Below, piece after piece: positions 8,085 to 18,200 of a DNA stretch of 64,000 nucleotides. The number at the start of each line of letters is the position of its first letter. The first letter of the stretch is position 1. Origin of the DNA: Acidobacteriota bacterium (GTDB lineage Bacteria; Acidobacteriota; Vicinamibacteria; Vicinamibacterales; CAVVIG01); contig JACPZW010000069.1 of NCBI GenBank assembly GCA_016195265.1, positions 1 through 64,000 of the forward strand, read 5' to 3'. Under the pieces are notes generated by a model, which ran no database searches, was not told the DNA's origin, and saw only the letters and a list, made by a program, of their open reading frames with translations. The position numbers and the translations under genes are program-made.

Positions 8085-11000
8085 ATGAGGCGATTTCTGC
8101 TTTGCGCAGTCGCGGCCCTCTTGGTGTGTCTCGCGTTTCGGGGCGGCGGGGTCCAGGTCGGCGCCGATGCCCATGGCCCCCAATCGCTGACGCACCTCGT
8201 CGCGGCCAGTTCGCTGGTGCGGGACACCAATGGCGACGGTCTCGCTGACGCGGTTGCCGCCCGCATCGTCGTGCCCGCCGTCCCGACGCTCAGCGAGATC
8301 GAGGCGGCGACCAATCTCGCCGCGCGCCTGGCGTACGAGACGACGGCGCTGTCGCTGCCGCTCGTGGTCCGCGAGACCGAGCTCGCGCAGCCGGCGGCGG
8401 TGGGCCTGCCGATTCTGGTCGGACGCGACAATCGGTTCGTGCGGCGGCTGATCGAGGCGCACGCGATCGACACCGCCGGGCTCAAGCCGGGCCAGGGCCT
8501 CATCGCGGCCGTCCCGTCACCGCTCGGCGGCGGAGACGGCCTGGTGGTCATCGGCGGAGACGATGAAGGAACGCTGAACGCGGGCATCGAGCTGGCGGCG
8601 CGGCTGCCGCGAGTCTGGGGCATGAACGGCATCACGCTGCCCGCGATTGAGGAGCAGACGATCCGCTACCTCCGGACGCACGGCGTGAACGCCGGCGACG
8701 CCGCGGTGACGTCGTTGCTGGTCGACAGCGACAAGCGCGGCCTTGCGCGCGTCAGCCTTCGTGTGGGCGTGCCCGACGGCGACGGTCCGCGCGCCGCGAA
8801 GCTGCTCGCCGATCTCGAGGCGGCCCATCGTCGAGGCCAGGAGCCGAAAGCGCTCAACTACACCAACGTGGCGACCACGGCCATCGACGTGACTGCCGGC
8901 GCACGCGTGGTCGCGCAGGTCAACGTCTCGCGGACCGGATTGAACCAGCGGACGCTGACGCCGCCGATCGATCCCGACGAGCTCGCCACCGACTCGCCCG
9001 GCGATCGGGGTCGTCCCGCCGACGGCGCCCAGGCCGCGGGACAGTCGCGGAACTTCGATCTCACGAATGTGTTCTCGGTCGACGGCTGGTTCGGCGACGC
9101 GTACGCCGACTTGATTCCCGATCGCACCGACACGACGCTGGTCCTCGGCGGCGCCGCCGATTCGCTCGGCGCCGCGCACATCGCGGCGCGGCTGGGCCTC
9201 GAGACGACCGGGATCACGCTGCCCATCACCCGGGTCGCCGACAAGGTCAGGACGCCGGAACGCGAGCCGAGTCCCATCCTCATCGGCCGTTCGAATGCGC
9301 TCGTCGAACGGCTTGTGAAGATCGGCAGGGCGCGGCTCGACGATCTTCAACCCGGCGAGGGTGCGGTCCAGATTGTGCCGAAGGCGTTCGGCAACGCGAC
9401 CGCGACCGTCGTCGCCGGGCCGGACGCCGCCGGGACCGACGCGGCGACGATGTATCTGGCGCGACGCGTCCCGTACGTCTGGGACAACGCACGCGGGTCG
9501 ATGTCGCTCGCAGACGTCACGCTGCAGACGAACCGGTTCCTGCAGGCGCGCACGGCGGCGGGCCAGGCCAGCCAGATCGACGCGGAGCTGGACGCGGTCC
9601 TGGCCGAGATGAGGGACAAGACGCTCGAATCGGTGGACGTGAAGCTGTTCATCGAGCAGGCCGATCCGGCGCTCGACAAGTACGTCGCCGAGAAAGTACT
9701 GCGCGCGGGCGTCAAGGCGCCGGTGAAGGTATCGAGCGTCGGGATCACCGATCCGGTGACGGTGTTCGACGACACGCTCCAGGTGCCGTGGGAAGTCGAC
9801 GAGTTCTGGGCGAAGTTCAAGACCGACGTCCTGCCGAAGGTCAAGCCGGGATCGAAGGTCGACCTTGAGGCTCGTCTGAGCGAATCACCGGAGATCCGAC
9901 GAGGCATCGTGGACCAGGCGCGCGCGCAGCTGGCGGGCGCGGGCTCGGTGGATGCGAAGGTGCGCGTGCTGTCGGCCTACAAGCAGGGCTACCTGTGGAT
10001 GACCGAGCAGGTCATTCCTGAACTGAAAGGGAAGAACGCGCGCGCGGTGAAGGTGAGGGTGGCCGAGTACCACCCCGACCTGTCGAAGAAATACAAGTTC
10101 TACATGGTGCCCAGCCGGTGGGTGCACGAGCTGTATCCCGTTGATGAGATATTCCAGCGCGATCTCGGCATCGCGAAGGACGCGTTTTCGGTCGAGCTCG
10201 CCGACCATCCGAAGGACATCTATTCGCTCGAGGCCACCGACGCGGCGGGCAAGGTCGTCTATCGCGCGGCGTTTTCGCCAAAGACGGTCGAGCGTGAATA
10301 CCTCGAGAAATTCCCAGGCTGGTCTCGCGTTGTCGTCACCACCGGCTGGCTGTCGGCGTCGGTCGACGGCGCCCCGGTCGTCGATCAGCGGATCGAGACC
10401 GATCCCGAGCGCTTCTGGGATCACTACCAGTCGAAGGTGCTGCCGCGCATCTACGACAACGTGATGAAGGTCACCGACAACCGTCCGCTCCCGGACAAAC
10501 AGCCGTTCCACCGGGATCTCGACATCGAGGTGTGGATGAGCGAGCCGGACTTCCGCATTGGCGTCGATGAGGAAATCGTCTCGTCGCTCGAAGCCCTGCA
10601 CGAAGACCTGTATTTCGTGACGCTCGACTTCTTCGACGCGCTCGGCCGGACGACGACGAGACGCCGCCTCGCGGCGCCGGGGAAGATCTACCCGATCATC
10701 CATCCGGCTCGGCCCGGACAGCCCGGCGAGGTGAAGGTGCACTATGCCGGCAACGCCTCCACCAGGCCCAAGCTGGAGATCGCCTATAAGGAAAAGGACG
10801 TCGAGCAGCCGACGCGCGTCTCGCGCGACCTGACGAAGATCGACACGACCGCCGCCGTGCTCACCCGCGCGGTGGCGCGCGCCGATCGCGTGGCCGAGCT
10901 CGATCTCGACGTCGAGGCCAAGGACGACCGCGAGGCGACGCGCGCCGTCGACGCGCTCGACGCGCTCGCGCGGCTGCACGCGGCGGGCCTCTATCGCGAC

Positions 11001-12353
11001 GCCCTCTCGTTCGACCACGTCGATCGCGTCGCGGTGACCGTCAGCGTCAAGGAGGTCCACGCGCGGCGTCTGATCGCGACGACCGGCGCATTTCCTCCGT
11101 CGGAGGTTCGCCGGGCGGACGCGGCCGCGATGCCGCACATCACGTGGGATCACATCATCAGCCCTGACGAGAGCGAGGCCATCGTCGGTCGGCTCGCTGC
11201 GTTTCCCGAAGTCAAGGCGTACAAAGCGGGACGCTCGTATCGCGGGCGCGACATTTCGGTCCTAGAGATCACCAGTTCAACATCGAGCGAGCTCGTCTCG
11301 CTCGCGAAGCTCTCCGCCTACAAGCCGACGATCTTCATCACCGGCCGCCAGCACGCGAACGAGGTGTCGTCGACCAGCCACATCCTGCGGCTCGCCGAGC
11401 TGCTGGTCACCGACAGGACGTACAAGGACATTCTGAAAAAAGTGAACGTCGTGCTGCATCCCGTGGAAAACCCCGACGGGGCGCAGATGGCGTACGACCT
11501 TCAGAAGCTGACGCCGAATCACATGTTGCACGCCGGCCGCTACAGCGCGCTCGGCCAGGACGTCGCGTCGCTGGTGGGCCTGCCGGATCCGCTGCTGCCG
11601 GAGTCGCTCGTGCGGACGCGCGTGTGGCGTGACTGGCTGCCCGACATCTATCTGAACCCGCACGGCTATCCCTCGCACGAATGGGTGCAGCCCTTCGCCG
11701 GGTACGTGCCGCCCGGCTTCCGCACGTATCTGTCGACCCGCGGCTGGTACACGACGATGGGCACGCTGCGCGACCCGCGGTATCCGGACCATGCGGAGGC
11801 CACCGAAGCGCTGCGTGAGGCGGTCGTCCGCGAGATCAACGCGAACCCAGACGTGCGGGCGATGGATCTCCGTCATCAGGCGCGCTACCGGAAGTGGGCG
11901 TACGGGTTCGGCCCCTACGTTTTCAACCAGGAGATCTACAAGGACACCGCGATCTACTACAGCGATCCGGAGACCGGCGAACCGAGCGGCAGCCGTCGCT
12001 TCGGCGCGGGCCGCGGCGGCGGCGCGGGGGCGGGCCCTGGCGGCGACGTCGGCGGCGGTGGCGGCGCCGGTCGCTTTTCGATGAACGCCTGGCCGCAGGT
12101 GACCTTCTTCAGCGGCGGGACCGAGGCGCCGGACGAAACGGCGCAGGGCGAATGGCTGAACCTGGTGGCGAAGGCCGGCTTCTCCTATCTGATGGCGAAC
12201 GTGAAATACTTGCGCGATGGCCACTACTCGGTGCAGCGTATCGAGGAAGATGGCGCGCGCGACTCGGTGTCGCTCACGACCGTCCGGATCCGTCCGGTGA
12301 TGCCGTCGAAGACGCCGCCGCCCGTAGTGACAACGGCGAGTGGCGGCAAGTAG
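8085..12353 (+). CDS. Giant secreted M14-family metallopeptidase (first paralog)
   Basis: About 1422 residues. A signal peptide covers roughly residues 1-28. The N-terminus has an EF-hand/dockerin-like calcium loop ('DTNGDGLAD') followed by an alpha/beta module; a related module recurs near residues 320-430. A long middle part with no domain I recognise follows. The C-terminal M14 domain has HxxE at about residue 1090 ('RQHANEVSS'), 'HPVENPDGAQ', and 'LNPHGYPSHEW'. A glycine/arginine-rich insert sits near residues 1305-1325. It is the first gene of a unit with a TonB receptor and a close paralog, suggesting exported peptide digestion. GTG 8082 is an alternative start. Confidence 0.8.
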   Translation: MRRFLLCAVAALLVCLAFRGGGVQVGADAHGPQSLTHLVAASSLVRDTNGDGLADAVAARIVVPAVPTLSEIEAATNLAARLAYETTALSLPLVVRETELAQPAAVGLPILVGRDNRFVRRLIEAHAIDTAGLKPGQGLIAAVPSPLGGGDGLVVIGGDDEGTLNAGIELAARLPRVWGMNGITLPAIEEQTIRYLRTHGVNAGDAAVTSLLVDSDKRGLARVSLRVGVPDGDGPRAAKLLADLEAAHRRGQEPKALNYTNVATTAIDVTAGARVVAQVNVSRTGLNQRTLTPPIDPDELATDSPGDRGRPADGAQAAGQSRNFDLTNVFSVDGWFGDAYADLIPDRTDTTLVLGGAADSLGAAHIAARLGLETTGITLPITRVADKVRTPEREPSPILIGRSNALVERLVKIGRARLDDLQPGEGAVQIVPKAFGNATATVVAGPDAAGTDAATMYLARRVPYVWDNARGSMSLADVTLQTNRFLQARTAAGQASQIDAELDAVLAEMRDKTLESVDVKLFIEQADPALDKYVAEKVLRAGVKAPVKVSSVGITDPVTVFDDTLQVPWEVDEFWAKFKTDVLPKVKPGSKVDLEARLSESPEIRRGIVDQARAQLAGAGSVDAKVRVLSAYKQGYLWMTEQVIPELKGKNARAVKVRVAEYHPDLSKKYKFYMVPSRWVHELYPVDEIFQRDLGIAKDAFSVELADHPKDIYSLEATDAAGKVVYRAAFSPKTVEREYLEKFPGWSRVVVTTGWLSASVDGAPVVDQRIETDPERFWDHYQSKVLPRIYDNVMKVTDNRPLPDKQPFHRDLDIEVWMSEPDFRIGVDEEIVSSLEALHEDLYFVTLDFFDALGRTTTRRRLAAPGKIYPIIHPARPGQPGEVKVHYAGNASTRPKLEIAYKEKDVEQPTRVSRDLTKIDTTAAVLTRAVARADRVAELDLDVEAKDDREATRAVDALDALARLHAAGLYRDALSFDHVDRVAVTVSVKEVHARRLIATTGAFPPSEVRRADAAAMPHITWDHIISPDESEAIVGRLAAFPEVKAYKAGRSYRGRDISVLEITSSTSSELVSLAKLSAYKPTIFITGRQHANEVSSTSHILRLAELLVTDRTYKDILKKVNVVLHPVENPDGAQMAYDLQKLTPNHMLHAGRYSALGQDVASLVGLPDPLLPESLVRTRVWRDWLPDIYLNPHGYPSHEWVQPFAGYVPPGFRTYLSTRGWYTTMGTLRDPRYPDHAEATEALREAVVREINANPDVRAMDLRHQARYRKWAYGFGPYVFNQEIYKDTAIYYSDPETGEPSGSRRFGAGRGGGAGAGPGGDVGGGGGAGRFSMNAWPQVTFFSGGTEAPDETAQGEWLNLVAKAGFSYLMANVKYLRDGHYSVQRIEEDGARDSVSLTTVRIRPVMPSKTPPPVVTTASGGK

Positions 12354-12391
12354 CGGTCGTGCACGCACTCTGATGTCCAGTGGAGGATCCC

Positions 12392-15295
12392 ATGCGCAGA
12401 TATCTGTCCGGCCTCGTGGCCGCGATCGTGTGGATGGCGTTGGCGGGTTCGGCGTACGCGCAGAACGCGCAGGTGGCGGGCGTGGCGAGGGATTCGAGCG
12501 GGGCCGTGATTCCGGGCGCGACGGTCACCGCGCGCAACGTCGAGACCGGTTTGACGCGCATCGCCGTGACGGACGCGGCCGGTGAATACCGCCTGCCGTC
12601 GCTGCCTCCCGGGCGCTACTCGATCGCGGCCGAGCTGAGCGGGTTCAGCACCGAGACGCGTCCGGATATCGTCCTGGTCATCGATCAGACCGCCCTCATC
12701 AGCTTCGCGCTCAAGCCGGCGGCGATTTCAGAAACCGTCACGGTCACCGGCGCCTCGCCGATCGTCGACGTGACGCGGTCCGACGTGTCGACGGCCGTGT
12801 CGACGCAACAGATCCAGGATCTGCCCGTCGCCTCGCGCCGGTGGATCGATCTGGCGATGCTGACGCCGGGCACGTCGCAGGACAACATCCGCGGCCAGTT
12901 CTACCGGGGCAACGTGAACGTCGGCGCCGGCGGTCGCGAGTACTCGAACGGGTTCGTGGTCGACGGCGTCAACAACACGTGGGCGGAGATGGGCGAGCCG
13001 CGGCAGAACTTCGCCATGGACGCCATTCAGGAATTCAAGGTGTCGACCTCGACCTACAAGGCCGAGTACGGCCTGGCGACCGGCGGCCTCGTCTCGGTGG
13101 TGACCAAGTCGGGGACCAACCAGGTGCACGGGTCTGGCCTGCTGTTCCTCCGTGACGCCTCTATCACGGCGAAGGAATTTTTCCAGACCACGAAGCCGGA
13201 CTACCGGCGGTATCAGTACGGCGGCACGATCGGTGGGCCGATCGTGATGGACAAGACGCACTTCTTCTTTGCGTATGAAGGCACGCAGGAAAAGCAGTTT
13301 CTCACCGTGAACGCCCGCGGGCTGTGGCCGCAGTACGAGGGCACGTTCACAAGCGAGCAGACGCGCTGGACGTACAACACGAAAATCGATCATCAGCTCG
13401 GGCCGGGGCAGAGCCTGTTCTTTCGGTACGGGGCGGAGGACGAGTACCGGCCAATCATCACTGCCGGCTCGGCGGCGGCCAATGGTGGCACGACCGCGGC
13501 GTCGGCAAGCTTCGACTTCGCGGTGCCGCGCCAGTCGGCGGTGCTGGGGCACACCTGGATCGTCAACGCGAACACGCTGAACGACGCGCGGTTCCAGTAC
13601 GCCTACGCGAAGTACGAAGTGTCGCCGCCCTACAGCCACGGTGACTGGGCACCAGCCGACTTCACCGCGCGACTCCCGTTGTGCACGCCGGTCTTCGCGT
13701 ATCCATCGATCACAGTCGGCGGCTGCGGCAACGCGCAGATGGGCCCCGAGTCGCGCTGGGAGCTCAAGGACGACTTCTCGTACCTGATGCACCGCTGGGG
13801 TGGCGCGCACCAGTGGAAAGGCGGCATCGACTTCAGCCGCGTTCCGTTCGAGGGCGACAACACGGGCTCGCCGCTCGGCAACTGGACGTTCCCGAAGGAC
13901 GTGCCCTACAACGCGGCGGACCCCTCGACCTACCCGACGCAGTACACGAACTCGCTGCCGACGTACGCGAACATCCCGACGAAGACGTTCGCGGCCTACG
14001 TGCAGGACGACTGGCAGGTCCGGAGCGGGCTGACGCTCAACCTCGGTCTGCGCTACGACTTGCAGAAGGGATCATTCAACGAGGACGTGCCGCAGCTGCT
14101 CTCGGACATCCAAGCGAAGCTCGGACGCGACGGCTCGTTCCCGCTCGACGTGGCGGTCGTGAAGCAGCCGACCTCGGGCCGCGGCGACGTCAACAACTTC
14201 GGCCCGCGCGTCGGAATGGCGTGGGACCCGGCCAACAACGGCGTCATGAACATCCACGCCGCCTGGGGCATGTTCTACGACAACATGCGGACGCTCCAGA
14301 ATTTCAATGAGCTGACCTGGCCGCAGGCGAAGCAGATCATCATCGCGCGGCCGTCGTTCCCCGATCCCTACGGCGGGCGGTCGCGCGATTCCTTCCTCAC
14401 CACGGCCGCGCCGAACATCACGGTCGAGTCGAACGATACGGTGAACGCGTACGCGCACCAGTTCAACGCCGGCGTGAGTCGCACGGTGACCCGCGATATC
14501 GCCGTCACCGCTGACGTGAGTATCACCTACCGGTACTCGGATCGCGACACGGTCGATCCGAACCTGCCGGATCCGGTGACGAAGGCGAAGCTGTATCCGC
14601 AGTTTGCGCGCGTCAACCTCTGGACGTCGACCGCGAACAACGCCTACCGGGCGCTGCTGTTGAAGGTGGACAAACGGATGTCCGATCGCTATCAACTCCT
14701 CGTGTCGTACACGCTCAGCAAAGCGATGGACACGTCGGCGACGAACTTGCTCGCGGACCGCTACGGATTCTTCCAGATCGAGCGGTACGGCGCGGCCGAT
14801 CGGCGTCATCGCCTCGTCACCAGCGGTATCGCGCAGCTGCCGGCCGGTCTCCAGTTCTCAGCGATCGCCGACTTCCGATCGAGCCTGCGGTTCAACCCGA
14901 CGAGCTCGCTCGATCTCAACGCGGACGGCTACACCGGCGACCTGCCGGCGGGCGTCATGCCGGGCAGCGGCTGCCGCGACTTGAATCTCGACGCGGTGAA
15001 CGCATTCCGCCGGTCCCGCGGCCTCACCGAGGTCGCGGCGATCGACTGTCCGGGTTTTGCGAACGTCGACCTGCGCTTGTCGAAGACGTTTCGAATCGGG
15101 GTGGCGCGCGCCGAGTTCATCGCGCAGCTGTTCAACATCTTCGACCGCGCCAACTTCAACACACCGAACGCCAACCTGGGTGCCGGGAACGATCCGGCGA
15201 GTGGCCGGCCGCTGTTCGGCACGAGCACGTCGCTGCTGCCGAACATCAACGCACCGTCGCGGCAGGCGGAGTTCGCGGTTCGCCTCCAGTTCTGA
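12392..15295 (+). CDS. TonB-dependent receptor with carboxypeptidase-regulatory-like N-terminus
   Basis: 967 residues. After a signal peptide ending near 'AYAQ', residues about 25-110 form a carboxypeptidase-regulatory-like beta domain ('SGAVIPGATVTARN'). The plug region ('VDVTRSDVSTAVS', 'FVVDGVNN') and a large beta-barrel follow, ending in phenylalanine, the usual outer-membrane assembly signal. No TonB box could be fixed. GGAGG lies 5-7 nt before ATG 12392, which decides the start over GTG 12380. Substrate is unknown; the flanking M14 genes suggest peptides. The next gene begins 1 bp after the stop. Confidence 0.9.
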   Translation: MRRYLSGLVAAIVWMALAGSAYAQNAQVAGVARDSSGAVIPGATVTARNVETGLTRIAVTDAAGEYRLPSLPPGRYSIAAELSGFSTETRPDIVLVIDQTALISFALKPAAISETVTVTGASPIVDVTRSDVSTAVSTQQIQDLPVASRRWIDLAMLTPGTSQDNIRGQFYRGNVNVGAGGREYSNGFVVDGVNNTWAEMGEPRQNFAMDAIQEFKVSTSTYKAEYGLATGGLVSVVTKSGTNQVHGSGLLFLRDASITAKEFFQTTKPDYRRYQYGGTIGGPIVMDKTHFFFAYEGTQEKQFLTVNARGLWPQYEGTFTSEQTRWTYNTKIDHQLGPGQSLFFRYGAEDEYRPIITAGSAAANGGTTAASASFDFAVPRQSAVLGHTWIVNANTLNDARFQYAYAKYEVSPPYSHGDWAPADFTARLPLCTPVFAYPSITVGGCGNAQMGPESRWELKDDFSYLMHRWGGAHQWKGGIDFSRVPFEGDNTGSPLGNWTFPKDVPYNAADPSTYPTQYTNSLPTYANIPTKTFAAYVQDDWQVRSGLTLNLGLRYDLQKGSFNEDVPQLLSDIQAKLGRDGSFPLDVAVVKQPTSGRGDVNNFGPRVGMAWDPANNGVMNIHAAWGMFYDNMRTLQNFNELTWPQAKQIIIARPSFPDPYGGRSRDSFLTTAAPNITVESNDTVNAYAHQFNAGVSRTVTRDIAVTADVSITYRYSDRDTVDPNLPDPVTKAKLYPQFARVNLWTSTANNAYRALLLKVDKRMSDRYQLLVSYTLSKAMDTSATNLLADRYGFFQIERYGAADRRHRLVTSGIAQLPAGLQFSAIADFRSSLRFNPTSSLDLNADGYTGDLPAGVMPGSGCRDLNLDAVNAFRRSRGLTEVAAIDCPGFANVDLRLSKTFRIGVARAEFIAQLFNIFDRANFNTPNANLGAGNDPASGRPLFGTSTSLLPNINAPSRQAEFAVRLQF

Positions 15296-15296
15296 C

Positions 15297-18200
15297 GTGG
15301 CCCGACGCAAAACCGCGGCTGTCGGGATCTTCGTGGTGGCCGCCGCCGGGGCGATCGGCCGCACGGCGCCGGCCGAGACGGCGGGCGCGTCACTCTCGGA
15401 CCTCTTCAAGCCGGGCGTCATCTTTCAGGACCGTAACGGTGACGGCGCCGTCGACTTCGTCGACGCGCGCCTCGCGTTGCCCGAACATCCCACGACCGGC
15501 GAGCTTGCCGCTGCCGCCGACGTGGCCGCGCGGCTCGGCTTCGAGACCAGTGCGATGAATTTGCCGGTCGTCCGGGTGAAGCCGGGCGCCGCCGATTCGA
15601 TGACCGGTCCGACGATCTTCATCGGTGCGAAATCTCTCGATGCCTCCAGCCCCACTCTGCAGACGCTCGGCGGCGCGGCGCTGAAAGCCGGCGATGGACT
15701 CGTGGCCGCCTTCACCGTCGGGGATAAACCGGCCGTGGCCGTGCTTGGCGGCGACGACAATGGCCTGACCGCCGCGGCCGTCTCGCTGGCGGGTCACGTG
15801 CCGTACGTGTGGGACCAGAAGGGTCCGACGACCGACAAGATCGCCGCCGACGTGAAGCAGTGGCTGGCCGGGAAAGGCGTGACGCCGGCTGCCGTGACCA
15901 CGCCGGCGATCTACGTCAGGTCCAACGTGGACGGCGCCGAGCGCGTCGTCGTCGATGCGCAGATGGCCAGCGCCGGCGACCTCGTGAAGGCGCAGGTCGC
16001 GTTGAATCAATTCAAGGCCACCAGCGGCGCCGACCCCAAGCGCGCGCTGTCCTACGCGAACGTCCGCAGCGTCCGCGTGCGTCTGCGTTCGGCCGGCGCC
16101 GGTGTCGCGTCGGTCGAGCTGGCGGGTTCCGCAGCGACCGACGCGGCCAACACGCCACCGCCCGCGCGGCGGCCCGGCGGTGGCGCGAAAGACAACTTCG
16201 ACCTGTCCAGCTTCTACGCCAACGAAGGCGCGCTCGCGGACTCCGACAACAACCTGATTCCCGATCGCGTCGACGTCTTGCTCAGCGCGGACGGCGACGG
16301 CAGCGACGGCGTCGTCGATCTCGCCGCGCGGCTCGGCCTGGAATCGACCGGCGTGTCGCTGCCAATCGCGAAGCCCGCGACCGCGCTCACGGCGCCGGAC
16401 GGCGAACCGATCCTCGTGCTGATCGGCGTCTCGCACCCGACGGTCGAACAGCTCGTCAAGAATCACAAGTGGGAACGGCCGGCGCTGCAGCCGGGCGAAG
16501 GCCTGATCCAGCTCGTGAAGAAAGCGTTCGGCGAGAAAAGCGCGCTCATCGTCACCGGCGGCGACGCCGCGGGCGTCGATCGCGCCGTGCACCAGCTCGC
16601 CGAGACGCTGCCGCACATCTGGGCGCGCGGGAAGGATCGCACGACGCTCGACGATGTCGAGGAGGATCTGCGGAAGTTCGTGGCGGGCCGATCGCCGGCG
16701 GGCCAGGCGGCGATGAGCCTGTACAAGCTCGACGCGCTCGCGGAGAAGCTGCAAGACAAGGATCTGGCGTCCGCGCGCGTGAAGGTGTTCGTCGAAAACG
16801 CCGCCGAGGGTCTCGCCGAGGTCGTCCGTCAGGAAGCCGCTGCGAAACTGAAGGCGCCGTCGCTGACGGTGGACGTGCAGAACCTCGACGTGCAGAAAGG
16901 CCGATCGCTGATTTCGGACGACTTCGACATTCCGTCCGAGGTCGACGAGTTCTGGACGAAGCTGCGCGCGCGCGTCATTCCCGCGCTGAAGGCCGTCAAG
17001 CGGCGCCAGGCCGTCACGATCGAAGCGCGGCTCAGCGAGGCGCCTGAAGTCCGACGTGAGATCGCGCAGAAAGCGCGCGTGGAGTTAATTGCCGCCGGCG
17101 CCGACGAGAAGGCGACGACGGTCACCGTGCTGTCGGCGTACAAGCAGGCCTACAGCTGGCTGTACGACGTCGTGCGGCCCGCGCTCGCCGGCAAGCCCGT
17201 CGATCAAATCACGATCAAGTTCGCGGAAGTCGGACCGCCGGGCGGCTGGAAGCAGCAGGGCATGTTCGCGCCGAGCCGCTGGCTGCTCGAGATCTATCCC
17301 ATCGACGAGATCCTCTCGCAGGAGCTGAAGATCGATCTGAAGAAGATTCACTTCGAAATGACGCCCATCGGGTCGCCGGCGTACGAAGTGATCGCCAGCG
17401 CCGCGAACGGATCCGAGCTGCTGCGGCGCCGGTTCGAGCCCGCCGTCGTCGAGCGCGCGTTCTTCGACCGCTTTCCTGACTACGAGCACGTGCGCGTCAC
17501 GACGGGATGGATCAAGGCCTCCGTCGCCGAGCGCGCGGTCGTCGACGATCGCATCGCCACGGACCCGGAACGGTTCTGGGATCATTTCCAGTCGAAGACA
17601 CTGCCGGCCCTCTACGATCACGTGATGGCGCTCGGCAACGGCAAGCCGCGCGCGGAAGACGCGCCGTTCTTCGGCGAGCTCACCGTCGATCTGACGCTGA
17701 GCGAGCCCGAGTACCGGCTGCCGGTCGACGAAGAGCAGATCTCATCGATGGAGGCGCTGCACGAGGAGATCTACTTCAACACGATTCATTTCTTCGACGT
17801 GATGGGCCGCTTCACGCGCGGCGCCGGCCTCGCGTATCCAGGGCGGATCATTCCCGTCATGCATCCGAAGGCCGACGGCAAGGCCGGCCACGCGAAGATC
17901 ACCGTGACCGGTTTCGATAGGGCGCGGCCGTCGGTCGTCGTCGAGTACGTCGATCGAAACGGCGCGCGTGGCGACGTGCATCTCGACATTCCGAAGATTG
18001 CCGTCGACCGGCCGCAGACGCTGGCCGCCTCGGTCCGTGCCGGACGCGACGGCATCGAACGCCTCGAGCTGCGCGTCAAGGTCGACACCGAGAAGGACGA
18101 GCGCGATGCGCTGATCAAGCGCACGGCCGACGAGCGCGTCGACCGCACGGTGATCTCGGCGGCACAGGTGAGCGCGGTGTTCGCGAACCTGACGAGGTTG

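Noticed and set aside
15057..15296. Start of the second giant M14 protein inside the TonB receptor gene
   Set aside because: The first 80 codons are the receptor gene read out of frame; GTG 15297 is followed by a normal export signal.
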